Made by a program: the position numbers and the translations under genes
Shown: positions 23,801 to 38,800 of the stretch, piece by piece
Layout: each line of letters starts with the position of its first letter
Position numbering within the stretch: position 1 is the first letter of the stretch
Notes under the pieces: model-generated
What the model was told of the DNA's origin: nothing
Database searches by the model: none
What the model saw: only the letters and a program-made list of their open reading frames with translations
Origin: Arenicola marina
Taxonomy: Eukaryota; Annelida; Polychaeta; Arenicolidae
DNA: 64,000 nucleotides
Reading direction: 5' to 3'
Assembly: GCA_964019135.1 (NCBI GenBank)
Contig: OZ025257.1
Span: 29,061,260 to 29,125,259 of the forward strand

Positions 23801-26800
23801 TTCTGTCATATTTAAATTTGGGAAATAACAAGTTTGGCCCTAACAAATTTGGCCGAAGTGCCTCCACAGGCTTCTCTGGTTTGACATTTAATCGACCAGA
23901 AAAACTCACCAGCCAGACCTTTAAGCCAATCAAAATGATTTTATTTTACAGAAGAATTGACGATGACCGGGGTAAAACACATGAACTGGCCCAGTCAGCA
24001 GTCAAGTGCATGCGAGGCATATTATGCTGTTGGCTGAGGCAGGCTGACAAGCTGGAGAAGTTCAAACAGAACCAATCTCCAAAGAATGCTTTGCACTCCA
24101 AGTTCCACATGGTAACTGGCGACCCAGTGGCCAGGGATGAGGAATATGAACATCTACAGGTGCGTGAAGTAGTTTTACTGCCTTGGTGCAGTGAGACCCC
24201 TCTCAATGGACCCTACCGGTACACTATGCACAAAACACAGCCATATATTATTACTGACAGAAGTTGAAAACTTCTGTCAGTATAGTACTATGTTCGGTTT
24301 GTAAATTTATTTGTTTGTTTTTTTGTATGTTTGTCATTAGGATATAGGGCGCATGGTAACAGTTACGGTTGTCAGACTTAGCATAGTGATAGATATTTAA
24401 AATAGCTCGGCTAAGTTCGTTATTGGCATATGTAGGTCAAAGGTCAAGGTCACAGCGATTTTTTGAAAAAAAAATTAAGAATGCGCTTATCTTCGTTAAT
24501 ATTAGACCTAGAGACATGCGGTTAATTTCAGAATGTGCTACCGTTTAGACCGCATCTTTAAGCCATTGACCACTTTTTGATGCGTCGTACTCATTTTCGA
24601 GCTACATGACGTTTTATGTTTTCTGAAAAACGCAAAAGATGACCTTGAACCGTTTTTCTTCGGTTTGACCTATTTAGGTTGAAGGTATCGCTTTGGTGTT
24701 CCGGGCCCTCATAGAAATATGAATGGCAATAATCTCAGCGAAATCTGAGATTTTTCAGATCCGTCATATGACGTCACGATGACGTCACTTTTGGTACATG
24801 GAAAAAATCGTCAAAAATCGGAAAAAAATCAAACAAAATCAAAAGCGGCGTCATTTTATAGAAAATGGGGTCCGATGTTCGTCTGGATTATAAAAATAGT
24901 ATGTTTCTATCTTACTTCCGGTTCTAGGGGTAACGGCATTTCCCTATGGGACCTCCAATGTTAAAGCCTTCAATCTCTCAGGCTGTGGAAATTGTTTGCC
25001 CCGTATTTCATCGATGCCTGCATGAAACAGTTTCGGGAATTTTTCTGCTGTTAAACGTGGTACCAAGTAGCCATGGTTCTTACGAGATAAAATTCGGACG
25101 AGAAATGACGTCACAGAATTTTTTTAAAATTTGCTCCATTGTGAAAGATGGGGATTTTTGGCGCTTGCACGGGCTCCCACGGGCGTCCTATTAAAGCCAT
25201 CGCTCTATGCTTGCAGTTGTAGATGGATAGTAATAGGATGAACCATTAACCATAAACAAGGCGATATAGCCCTGTAACTTTTCGGTATATAGTCGAACGC
25301 GTTTAACATGGGACCCTATGGAGATAATCAAACTTCCTTCAATTTGACGTACTTCCGGTTATGCAATCTCACTTTGCTTTACCTCGGTGCGAGATCTGGA
25401 CGTGTACAAGAGACTCATGGTAAGCTGACGGCCAACTTTAGTCTCAGTTTCGTTTCCATCGCAACCGAAGATTTTCCCAATGATAAAGTATACAAATTCC
25501 CTCTAACTTAGAAAATTCGTCAAAAATCGGAAAAACTAGCTAGACCTTCGATCTTTGCGTATAATGGTAGGGAAGATATGTCTCCAGATTACTATTGGCA
25601 GTAAAGCATTATTATCTTTTACATCTTATCTGCAGAGTCTTTTCTTCGTCTGCTCGTTTTTCACTTATCCGTAATGGTGAAGAATAGCAATTTTCGGTAA
25701 TTAGGTGAAGCTATATCTGAAGAACTAACAAACCTACCGCCGTTCTAATCAACGTTTTGGATTGAGGGCATAAATGTTTGTGTTTAGATATTTGGACGTT
25801 GCCGTGCGTCATGCCATGACGTCACCATGACGTCATGACGTCATAATTTTATAACCTCTATTACTGGAATATTATACCTCATAGCGACTACCGGTGGATT
25901 TGACACTGTACCTTATATCAAGGCACAACTGCCGCGACGCGTAACTTTTCTTGCGGTACCGAAACGTGTGCGTCAAAACTGACGTGCACCTCGCGTTAAA
26001 ACGGCGTATTGAACTTCAAAGGGCCGTAACTCGGTTAATATTTGAGCTAGGGAGCCCAGATTTGGCATGAAGCGAGAGGCAAGTGTAAGGTTATTTATGG
26101 TAAATGGCGATAGAATTGCTCTAGGACGCTTAGTTTGGCCGCTAGAGCGCTCGCAAGAGGTGCACCCCCGTTTGCTGAAGCTTCCATTATGAGTCAACGG
26201 CGATATCGAGCGGCAATGCCTCTGCTTTGCGATGGCCGCCGTTTGCTTAATAGGGACGCTAGAGAGTCGGGACTGGTTTCAAAGGACGGGCAAACGTCGA
26301 CTTTGGTGAGGAATCCGCATTCGCTTCTAGCCTAGCACGCTTAGTTTTGACGCTGGAGGGCTCCGTAATTTAGCAATGATGAGTCCGAGAACAGGCATTA
26401 GAGCGGGACCAAGCACACGTAGAAAGTCGGGATTTGGACGAATTCACTCAAAATGGCGCCCTCTATCTGGGAAAACAGCCCGCGTTGAACAACAGCCGTT
26501 AGATTGTGCTATTCCAGCATCCGCATCGTAGAGGTCCAATTTGGGCCAAATTGCGCTTTCAGCGAGCCCAATACGGCTATCAGTGGGCAGTGTGGGCTAG
26601 AACGCCTTCGGATATCGGTATTATTGAGCCCAAATCGGCCTTTGAAGGCCATGTTTAGCCCAAATTGGCCGCTGAAGGCGGTAATTATTTCAATTCGCTC
26701 GTTTATAGCGCTATTTAGCCCACGTTGTTAGTTCAAGGAGCTGTTCAACCCAATATGCCCACTGAAGGCATCATGTAGCCAGCATAAGGCAAAATCAGCT

Positions 26801-29800
26801 TATAGTATATGTCTTTCTGCATGTCATCGCCTGTACCATAGTTTCGGCGCATAAACGGTGAAATGAAGATGAAGTCACTTCTGTCAGTACCTCAGCCTAC
26901 GGCTGTCTTGTTACTATGATTATTCGGTATAGATAGATTTATAGCCATTTGATTAACTTTTCGTTGTTCTTTCAGTTGGACTGTGTGGCACTTTACCTGA
27001 TCTTCTTGACTCAGATGATCCAGTCTGGGTTACAGGTAAATATTTGCGACCGGATTAACCTTTTAAATCAATGTGCGACTTCTCGTGACATGTGTATAAT
27101 ACCGTGATGTTTGTGGGCGAGCTTACAAGTGTACGTCCTGTTGTAATAGTCATGATGATTATATAACTTAGGGGAGGGCGTGTGGTTTTCTTTACCATGC
27201 CCGGTGGAATGAATACAGGTATGCTTTGGCTTTTTGTAGATCATTTTCACCACTGATGAAGTGAGTTTCGTGCAGAACCTTGTGTTCTACGTGGAGAGGG
27301 CTTATCGCACGCCGGACTATGGAATGTGGGAGAGAGGCAGCAAGTACAACAACGGCTCCAGCGAACTACATGCAAGGTAATTTAAGTTCGCGCCGAACCC
27401 TTTTAAATAATAAAAGCACCTTGGTTTTTGGTTAATCATAGAAGAACAAATCTGGTTCTGGCCATATTTATCCGGATAAAGTCTCCGTGTACGTGTTTAT
27501 ATAGAAGTTGTTCTTCTGAATGCAATTACGTGTAGTTCTAATTATATAAGAACAATTTTGTCAAAAGTACACTTTTGTTGAGAAGTTGACTTGAGTTTGA
27601 AGTTTGCTTTTAGAGTAGCAGGAATGAGGCCTTCGCTAATCACGTTTGTAAGGCAACTTTATTTTCAAATCAAGGTTAGAATTTCGGGTGCCTCTTTGCA
27701 CTGACTATCTCTTTGTACGCTGAGCTTCTTGAAGAAGCTAGATCTAATAATACTGATCGCCGGTGTAATCTGTCCGGTTATTGTTATAATGTTACCGTGT
27801 GTTTCTCATATGTGCTGGTGCTACCCGTAATGAAAAAACATTTCTTTCAGCAACGACAGCACCTTCCAATCGTTGACGCGCTCATTGAATAAAAAGCACC
27901 AATTGCTTCTACGTTAATATATTTTGTTTTGTACTTGCCCACTTTTCCCTACCTTCCCCCCCCCGTGCTATAGCTCTGTAGGGATGGCGAAGGCCGCGTT
28001 GGAAGCTATAAACGGCATGAATGTGTTCGGCGCGACGGGTGCGTCTTGGTCAGTGATATACACTGACATCGATGCCCACTACCGTAACCGGACCACCTTT
28101 GATACAATCCTGCCCCGCGAATCGGCCTCCAAGGTATCACCAGCCACGTGGTAGACCGGACCCCGGGATCCCTTTAGATAGACTACTTGTGTCGGCCTTT
28201 GATGTGTTATCTCTCGAAGCTTCGGCTCTTGTAGATTTCGCTCTTCACCCTCTCTGTATCTCTCTGTTTGTTACCTATTGCCATATATTTAAGGGCATGT
28301 TTCTATAGGTGCTGGCAATCTAATAATGTGTTTGACTTATATACGGAAGAACGCCCGAATTGCGTTAGGCTGTTTTCTATTATGCGCGAATTGGCGACGT
28401 GTCCTCTGTTATCAACTGTCCTCTTTACTTTTCTGTACTCCTTAGAACATTATTTTGGGCTCTCGGGACCTCACTATTAGACGTTTGACATTAGACACTA
28501 ATCTATTCTACAGTTCGTAATAATCGTCCAAGTGACACAAATATTATATTTTGCTGGATGTACGCGTACGTTCGCTGCCCAAATGTACTGTGCACCAGAT
28601 TTTGCACGTATTGTCCCGCATAAAAGCACGAATTTGAAAAGTGTGTTTTTTTGAGCTACTATATCTAGCTGGTCCCACTTAGAAAATAATATCTTTAGGA
28701 ATTATGACAATCTGTCCCCAATCCTATAACGAGAGTCAACAAACTTGTTCCGAAATTTGATACTGACTATAGGAAACGAAAAATGAGGCTCTTATGGAAA
28801 ACCGGACTACTTGATATTATTCTGTCCTCCAATTAGGTAGTGCAGGATATGTTGTGTTAAGCTTTGTCCTATCCCGAGCACTCAGTCTTTAGACCTGCCG
28901 TCTGCCCAAAACGGGCCAGGGTCAGGATTTTGACACTTACAACATGTTGGCATCCGTCCGTTTGGGAAAGACGATGGATTTGCAGCTTTGTTTGGTTTAA
29001 GTTATACGATTCGTAACGCGGCATTTACGCTGATGACTGAGTAAGCCTATCTGTGATCGACAGAACTTACCGCAGTCATCGCATCGGTGACCTGTCGATA
29101 GATCTTGTTTTGTGCTCGCTGGTGGACGCCTAGATTGGCGTTTCAAGCCCAGTTTCACAAACCATAGCGAGTCGTGGTGGGCCATTCCGTCACGCACGAC
29201 AAGTGCCCATCCCCTCTTTTGGGATGCCAAGTCCTCCCAAGAATCTGGATCGATGCCGAAAGCCTTCATGTCCCGCTTACAAACATCCTTAAACCTAAGC
29301 TTTGGCCGTCCAGTTGGCCCTTTGCCGTCGACGAGTTCACCGTCCAGCACATCCTTGGGAATGCGTTCATCTTGCATACGATGAACGTTCCCAAGCCAAC
29401 GTAGACGACTTTGCTTCGCAAGAGCAAGAATGCTTGGTCGGTTGGCCCGGGCTAACACTTCAGCATTCGTGACCTTGTCTTGCCAAGATATGCCTAAAAT
29501 GTTTCGCAGGCAACAAAAATGGAATTTATTCAATTTACTTTCTTGGCTACAATACGTAGTCCACGTTTCACTATCATACAGCAAGCTACTTAGAACGCAC
29601 GCCTTGTAGATTAGCATTTTGGTGCGAATGGTAAGTTTTGAATTACGCCAAGCACGTTTGTTTAACCTACCAAACATGGTGGCTGCCTTTCCAATTCGAG
29701 TATTTATTTCCTCGTCCAGGGATAGATTATCCGTGACGGTACTTCCCAGGTAACAAAACTTATTAACCACCTCTAAAGGCATGTTGTTAAGGGTAATCAC

Positions 29801-32800
29801 TGGCGGTGTGATAGCCCCTTGGCTCAGCACGACTGTTTTTTTTAACACTCATAGTCAAAGCAAATAAAGTACACGCATTTGAGAGCCGATCCATGAGTCT
29901 CTGTAGCTGGCTTTCTGAGTGCGCAACCAACGCTGCGTCGTCAGCGAATAGCAGTTCTCTTATTAGGAAGTGCCTCCGCTTGGACTTAGCGCGCAACCTT
30001 GAAAGGTTGTACAGCTTCCCATCAGATCTGGTGTGCAAGTAAACACCCTCCGCATCCTCATTAAATGGGTGAGAAAGAAGCATAGAGAAGAAGATGCCAA
30101 ATAAAGTTGGCGCAAGAACACAACCCTGCTTCACGCCATTTCTGACTTGGAAGCTCTCGGACGTTGCTCCGTCGAACTGTACTGTGCTGTACGAGTGTTC
30201 ATGAAAGGAGCGGATAAGGTTAAGTAGTCTGCGGGGGCACCCAATAGACTCCAAGATTTTGTACAAGCCAGATCTGCTGACAGTATCAAAAGCCTTGGTA
30301 AGATCAACAAAAGCAAGGTAGAGGGGCTTGTGTTGTTCTCTACATTTCTCTTGAAGTTGACGCAACGAAAATATCATGTCAACAGTCGATCGTCCGGATC
30401 TGAATCCACACTGCGCTTCCGGATATACTCTATTTGCAAGGAGTTGCAGTCTCTTTAAGGCAATTCCGGCGAAGAGCTTACCAGTAACACTTAAGAGTGA
30501 TCTTGCGCGGTAATTGTTACAATCACCCCGGTCTCCTTTGTTTTTGTAGAGTGTAACTATATTCGCATCACGCATGTCCTGTGGAACAATACCGTTGTTC
30601 CAGCAAAGGACGAGAAGTTGGTGAAGGTGAGGGACCAACATAGTTTTCCCACACTTTATTACTTCAGCGGGAATCCTGTCGTTGCCAGGCGATTTCCCGC
30701 TGCCCAATGAATCGATTGCATCACTCAGCTCGCGAACTGAGGGAACTCTGTCCAGATCGTTCATGACCGGCAGTGGGGGTAATGCGTCAAGCGCCGTTGC
30801 CGATACATGAGACTCGTGCGCGTACAATGAGACACAGTGTTCCACCCAGCGAGACAGCTGCTTGCTACGATCCGTAATCACCTCGCCATCAAGTGACTTA
30901 AAAGGGGCTGTTTTAGTGACCTTGGGGCCCAGGGCTTTCTTAATTCCGGTATACATTGACCGCATATTCCCTCTATCAGACGCCTCCTGGATCTCCTCGC
31001 AAAGGTTTATCCAGTACTGATTGGCGCAGGAACGCGCTGCTTTTTGAACTGCATTTCTCGCCAGCCTCAGCTCTAACAGAGACGTGCGTGTCGGATTTAG
31101 ATTGTGTTGTATGTGTTTTTAATTTTTGGCTTCAATAACAGGTTCCATCTCTGCTGAGTGAGTGGCGAACCAATCCTTGTTGATAGATTTCATTTTCCCG
31201 AACGATGTCAACGCAGCGCCGTAAATGGCAGAGCGCAGCGTCGCCCAGCATTCTTCTACATCAGAAGATTGTTGATTTGCTGGCAGCGTCTGCTCCAACG
31301 TCTGCCGAAAGAGACGACGCTTGTCGCTCTCTTGCTTGTCGCTCTCGACGCTTGTCGCTCACTTACAACATAAAGCACAGTTAGCTACAACTCGAGCATC
31401 CACGAATAAATATATCACAAGAACCATGACCAGAGTTGATCCATGTCCTTAGGGTGGTCCCGACCTCGCATAATTATTGTTTTAATTGATAGATCTACGG
31501 CCGAAGCGTGTGACAAGTTCAAAAGAGGGGAAAGAGGCCAATTAAGGCTGTAAAATACCGCTGACGCTTATTTTTTCCGTGCCTTGTTATGCACCGCCCC
31601 ACACTTAAACTCCCCCCCCCCCCCACCCTTCGAGTTTCTCCGCGAGTGTTATTCGTACATTGCTATCTAAGAGATACAAAACGAGCGTATCACGGTTTCA
31701 TATTGCCAGATTGTGACTGATTGAAACGTCAAATGTAACTGTTCGGTGGTTCTTAGCTATGTAGGACGTTTTGGGTAGTCGGACGTTTTGGGCTCTCACA
31801 GCCGTCATCCTTGGATCGTCTGGTGGCCACGAAACGGCTGCTGTCGCGTTATACCAAACTATTCTTTTTGTTTCACATTTCTTGTTTGTGTTGCCTTAAC
31901 AATGTACATGTTTGTTCTATTTTAACCACGATACGGACGGTAATGGTACTATTATGTAGTATAGCCAGCCTCATGGCGTGTCCCCGCGCCACCTCAGGCT
32001 GTCTGTGCGTCTTGTGTCTACTACTGCGTCAGAACTGCACCCTTTCAGGCTTTGGTTCTGATGTGGTCACTGAATACAGTCCCCTACCATGACTCCGAAC
32101 GCTTATAAACTTTGGCCTTTAGTTATTGTGATCTGGTAGTTTTAACTAACTTACTATTGGCGTTTGCGTTTTGACCTTTAGTCATTACGGGCCTCTTACA
32201 GCCTCTGCTGCCTGGACTATGGCACCCGTGATGGCTACTGACACTAAGCCTCAGGTCGTCTTGTACGGACACCAACAAGACTGTCGCTGTGATGGTGGAG
32301 TTACATTGTGCCCTTTGCCCTTTACAGCTCCATTGGTATGGCCAAGGCAGCCTTAGAATCGGTCAATGGCGCGAACTTGTTCGGCGCTCAGGGAGCCTCG
32401 TGGTCCGTCATATACGTTGATATTGATGCGCATAACAGAAACCGAACTATATTTGATACCATTCTGCCCCGGGAATCCAATTCTAAGGTATTTCTGTTGT
32501 AACCGGACTGTTTTACTTTAGTTACTTGTTTTAAGCTTTATTCGAGCTTTTACTCATCATACCCGGGGACCTAGCTGCAACTGCTAAGAAACTGGTGCGA
32601 AAGAGTCGGTGTATGTTTCAACGTACATTTTTTATTTTAACTACGCCTATTGTTTCTCTGATTTATAAGAAAACACTGCCGAAATCGTTCACTCAAGTAA
32701 CTACACTGCAACCCTAACTAACACTTGCCTGTCACTTGTCTCCTTGCCTGTCACTTGCCTGTTTGCCTGTCACTTGTCTCCTTGCCTGTCACTTGTCTCC

Positions 32801-35800
32801 TTGCATGTCACTTGTCTCCGTGCCTGTCACTTGTCTCCTTGCATGTCACTTGTCTCCGTGCCTGTCACTTGTCTCCTTGCATGTCACTTGTCTCCTTGCA
32901 TCTCCTTGCCTGTCACTTGTCTCCTTGCATGTCACTTGTCTCCTTGCATGTCACTTGTCTCCGTGCCTGTCACGTTTCCATTTATATGTATAGCAGTCAT
33001 GAGAAGCTACCGCCTAGTATTAATGTGACCTATCAATGTAAATAATGCATATCTAACTTCATGATTAGTCATCTAGCCTTCAGCTGTAAACCTTTCGTTG
33101 CAAATTCGAAATCTTCCGCTTGCTGTCTAGCTAACTGCAGTAACAACAATTTTTAATGCTTACTGAATCATTAATAATCAATGGGTGGACGGGGTGAAGG
33201 GTGGTGGGTGGACGGGGTGGGGCAGTTACGGGGTGTTGGGTGGACGGGTTGATGCAGTTACAGGGTGAGGGTAGACGGGGTGATGCAGTCATGGGATGGA
33301 CGGGTGTTGGGTGGACGGGGTGTGGGTAGAGGGGGTACTGGATGGATGGGGTGCTGGGTAGAAGGGGTGTGGGTAGACGGGGTGGTGGTTGGATGGGATG
33401 GACAGAGAGTGGTTGTACGGGGTGGTCGCTTTACGAGTATCTTGGTTACAAAGAAATTACGATTGAAAGTCGACGTTGTTATCATGCATTGAGAGCGATT
33501 AATGTTAATATTAGTCATTATTACTATTAAAAGGACGATGTCCATATGCTGGAAAAGGACAATTTGTTATATTAAAATTAAGATTGGTTGGTTACATTTG
33601 GGTCTCCGGAATATGTTTATCTTATATTTGTTGCATCCAATAGACACCCTTACGTCTTCCTTGTGGTTGTAAATAACAATGGGCAAAAAGACCCTTATTT
33701 CTAAGTGATGATAAAGATAGACAGACTAGATAACGATGGGTATAGATAGACGTGTGGGGCGTGGTACTGTATGCTGTGTTGGTGGCCTGTTGTCAGAACA
33801 CGGACGCCTCGCTGCTGCCAGCCATCAGCTGGCCGTCCTTCGCCATCCACGAGGAGGCGCTCGTCCACCGCACCATGGACAAGATGATGAGGAGGCTGAG
33901 AGGGACCTGCGGCCTCAAGCGCTTCCTGCGAGACGGCTACAGGACCGTCACGGAGGACAGGAACCGGAAATACTACCGTCCGGCGGAAATCAGGGTCTGT
34001 TTCTCTTCCGGTTACATTGCATTTACATCATGGATCAGAGGTTTATAAAGTTATAAGATACAGTTATTTTGATAATTTGTCAGTAATTTAAGGATGCGGT
34101 CAATTAATTACAATGCAAGGCAGACAGTGATACAGTGATACCGTAGAGCCGGGATATGTCACAAACTGCAGCCGTGATGACGGGCCGTTTGCCGAATCAG
34201 GCCAAGATGGCGCCGTGCCGCACTGCGTGGGTTCATAGACGTATTGATTCATTTCAACATAACAAATTACCAAATAGATACAATGATACTTAGATGTGAC
34301 ATTGGTATGTTTCCATAGTTGTGTACAGATATTGCCAATATGTTATATGCCGCTTTTCGGAGAATAATTTTAGTATATTAATTAATATTAACAAATAGAA
34401 TGACGAAACCACGTTGATCTTTTGACAGACGTTTGACAGCATCGAGTGCGAGTGGCCCTTGTTTTACATCTACCTCGTCATAGACAGTAAGTCCCATTCT
34501 TTCATTGGGGAGACATGCTAATATATCTAACGCTTGTATGAACAAATTTTTTGCAGTCTAATTTGAGCAAGTGTGTCGGTTTTTGTCACCTTAACCGTAT
34601 GGCAAGATACGTAAACTATTCAGAAACCTTTTTCCTGACGTCAGCCAAATATCTTTTATTTATATTGTGCGATTCTGCCACCGAAGCAGTGACACAGCTA
34701 CGATTTTCTCCCATATGGTTGCGTTCGATGTCCCTTCTTTCCAGGTATCTACAAAGGAGATCACGACAAAGCCGAGTATTGGCAGAGTCAACTCAGTCCG
34801 CTTCTCAAAGACTCCAACGATGGTGAGTTACCCCGACATGTAAGATAAAACGTTAACAGTTTGACTGACTGCATTACCAGATGTGGGACTTTCTGATATG
34901 GAAGTTTGGTCTGTATGTAGATCTCCAAATATGACCCATTTGTGTGAACCACTGTATTGTAGTTAGTAATCTGCACATTGTTAGTAATCGTTTGTTTTGA
35001 CCAGTAATCATCTGTGTCAACAAGTGTGACATATCATTAAACTTATGTTTCGATACTATCTGGACTTCAAGCCCAGGCATGTAATAAATTCTGCTTTATA
35101 TATCTATTTCAGGACCTGTTATGCCTAACTGTCTGATATGTATATTTCAGGATCTGTCGGGCTTAATTGACTGATGTGTCTATTTCAGGAGTGTCGGGCT
35201 TAATTGACTGATGTGTCTATTTCAGGACTGTCGGGCTTAATTGACTGATATGTCTATTTCAGGACTGTCGGGCTTAATTGACTGATATGTCTATTTCAGG
35301 ACTGTCGGGCTTAATTGACTGATATGTCTATTTCAGGACCTGTCGGGCTTAATTGACTGATGTGTCTATTTCAGGACTGTCGGGCTTAATTGACTGATGT
35401 GTCTATTTCAGGACTGTCGGGCTTAATTGACTGATGTGTCTATTTCAGGACTGTCGGGCTTAATTGACTGATGTGTCTATTTCAGGACATGTCGGGCTTA
35501 ATTGACTGATGTGTCTATTTCAGGACATGTCGTGCCTAACTGTCTGATATGTCTATTTCAGGACCTGTCGTGCCTAACTGTCTGACATGTCTATTTCAGG
35601 ACCTGTCGTGCCAAAGTATTACTATTTGCCCAAGGATTTGATTGACTTTGAGCGCATGAATCCCGGAAGTCAAGAACGCATACCCAGCTCCGAGGGGGAG
35701 GGCAACAATTTGTTCCTCTGGGGCCAGTCTATGTACGTCATATCTCAGCTACTGGGTAAGTACGGGCACTGTCACAGGATCGTTAATGTCATATGTATGT

Positions 35801-38800
35801 AGAACAAGGGCATAGCACGTGGTTTAGGTGGCATTTTGCATATTCTATACATAATTTGAAAAATGTAGACATTCCGTTGTCGTACAATCACAAGAGTTAA
35901 GCGAAAAAATATTTCAACATAACACAGGATAAAAATTTAAATGCTTCACGTATTTGACCTTGATCGAACTCGAAAACATACTCCAAAATACCATGGTCTC
36001 TAATTGATCAAATTCGAAGGAATTCGTCTGGTTCGGCAACACTAACAGAAACTGCTAAAAGTGGTGTATTTGATACCAAAGTTTGAAAATATCTTCGGTT
36101 AGGTTTATTTTCAACTTTCGCGTATGCCGGATAATTTTGATGGTTAAATTTAACGTGGACCAACAACTCTTTGCACTCACTAACGAAACAACTTAACGGT
36201 ACATGTTTATCAATTGCTGTCTTTCAAATATGAAAAACTAACTTTGGCCGCGTGTCGTTCTGCCCTCTAGTGGAGGGCCTGGTCAACATCAACGAGCTGG
36301 ACCCCATCCGCCGCTACCTGCCGGCTGCTGAACGTCCGCGGCCCAACACCCGATACTCGTCCTTTCAGGTGAGTGGCTACCACGTAGCGCTCTGTCCATC
36401 ACATGACAATCACGTGACCGCCGCGTCTCAATCACGTGACGACCATGTGACGTAGCGCGTGTTTCGTATCTGGTATGGTGGTGACCAAACATCCCCACCG
36501 CGCCTACAGTGGATTTGGTTAATTGACTTTTTTGTTTATGCTGACTGATGGCTCGTGGTGCATTCACTTGCCACTATAAGTGTATTACAATTTCACTTAC
36601 TGATGAAAGCTACTTTATTTCTCGCTTGGTATTTTGTCTTGATTTATAAAGTCACATGTAAGGTACAATATTTTAAAAATAACAACCCGGAATGACATCC
36701 TCAACAGCCCATCAGGGCTTATAAAGCAATACAGTGAGTAAATAAACAGGCGATTAGTCAATATCCGAGAACGTGATATAAATTCATTAGGCGTTTCCAA
36801 TATATTACTGTTACTGCGAATCTAGGAGTCTGCGCCTAGCGTATCTTGGTCCCTGTTCTGTTTGGTGTATCCTCTCTATATGTCAGGCTCAGTATGGACG
36901 GAGACAGGCCAACGCCAAGATGCGACTTGTACGGAAATGTTTTTGGATTCATACAGCTGCAGTTTTGAGATCAAGATGCGGCTTCTCATATGTATGAGAC
37001 AAAAAGTTATAATTACGTTATCACAAGCTGGAAATGTCTATAATTAATGGTGTAAAGGATTAGAGAACACTGGGAAGTAGAATTGTGATCCTCGATAGAT
37101 TTCCAGATTTCAAGCAATTGCGCATATTCACAACGGTACTGTGCCACGTGTCTTATACACAGTAACTATGACACCCTGCCACGTGTCTTATACACAGTAA
37201 CTATGGCACCCTGCCACGTGTCTTATACACAGTAACTATGACACCCTGCCACGTGTCTTAAACACAGTAACTATGACACCCTGACACGTGTCTTGTACAC
37301 AGTAACTATGGCACACTGCCACGCGTCTTGTACACAGTAACTATGACACCCTGCCACGTGTCTTATGCACAGTAACTATGGCACCCTGCCACGTGTCTTA
37401 TACACAGTAACTATGACACCCTGCCACGTGTCTTATACACAGTGACTATGGCACCCTGCCACGTGTCTTATACACAGTAACTATGGCACCCTGCCACGTG
37501 TCTTATACACAGTAACTATGGCACCCTGCCACGTGTCTTATACACAGTAACTATGACACCCTGCCACGTGTCTTATACACAGTAACTATGGCACTCTGCC
37601 ACGTGTCTTATACACAGTAACTATGACACCCTGCCACGTGTCTTATACACAGTAACTATGACACCCTGGCACATAGTTTTGCCACGTGTCTTGTACACAG
37701 TAACTATGGCACATTGCCACGTGTCTTGTACACAGTAACTATGACACCCTGCCACGTGTCTTATACACAGTAACTATGACACCCTGCCACGTGTCTTATA
37801 CACAGTAACTATGACACCCTGCCACGTGTCTTATACACAGTAACTATGGCACCCTGCCACGTGTCTTATACACAGTAACTATGACACCCTGCCACGTGTC
37901 TTATACACAGTAACTATGACACCCTGCCACGTGTCTTGTACACAGTAACTATGGCACACTGCCACGCGTCTTGTACACAGTAACTATGACACCCTGGCAT
38001 ATAGTTTTGCCACGTGTCTTGTACACAGTAACTATGGCACCCTGCCACGTGTCTTATACACAGTAACTATGGCACCCTGCCACGTGTCTTATGCACAGTA
38101 ACTATGGCACCCTGCCACGTGTCTTATACACAGTAACTATGACACCCTGGCACATAGTTTTGCCACGTGTCTTATACACAGTAACTATGGCACATTGCCA
38201 CGTGTCTTGTACACAGTAACTATGACACCCTGCCACGTGTCTTGTACACAGTAACTATGGCACCCTGCCACGTGTCTTATACACAGTAACTATGGCACCC
38301 TGCCACGTGTCTTATACACAGTAACTATGGCACCCTGCCACGTGTCTTATACACAGTAACTATGACACCCTGCCACGTGTCTTATACACAGTAACTATGG
38401 CACTCTGCCACGTGTCTTATACACAGTAACTATGACACCCTGCCACGTGTCTTATACACAGTAACTATGACACCCTGGCACATAGTTTTGCCACGTGTCT
38501 TGTACACAGTAACTATGGCACATTGCCACGTGTCTTGTACACAGTAACTATGACACCCTGCCACGTGTCTTATACACAGTAACTATGACACCCTGCCACG
38601 TGTCTTATACACAGTAACCATGACACCCTGCCACGTGTCTTATACACAGTAACTATGGCACCCTGCCACGTGTCTTATACACAGTAACTATGACACCCTG
38701 CCACGTGTCTTATACACAGTAACTATGACACCTTGCCACGTGTCTTGTACACAGTAACTATGGCACACTGCCACGCGTCTTGTACACAGTAACTATGACA

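Larger units (their letters stand above)
28950..31350 (-). mobile_element. 5'-truncated LINE between PHKB exons 6a and 6b (minus strand)
   Basis: Reading the - strand from about 31350: a region before the RT ([20 protein letters not shown], then [20 protein letters not shown]), then an RT with [30 protein letters not shown] (motif A), [16 protein letters not shown] (motif B) and [11 protein letters not shown] (motif C). Then, in a shifted frame (28997-29848), come [33 protein letters not shown] and a terminal finger, [18 protein letters not shown] followed by RKC. The frame break coincides with an 8-T run at 29836-29843. The endonuclease is missing. The clade was not determined. It is antisense to PHKB. 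Confidence 0.9.

Noticed and set aside
32725-33045. Three overlapping Cys/Leu-rich frames
   Set aside because: The 19 bp repeat is open in all three frames, a mark of low complexity, not coding.
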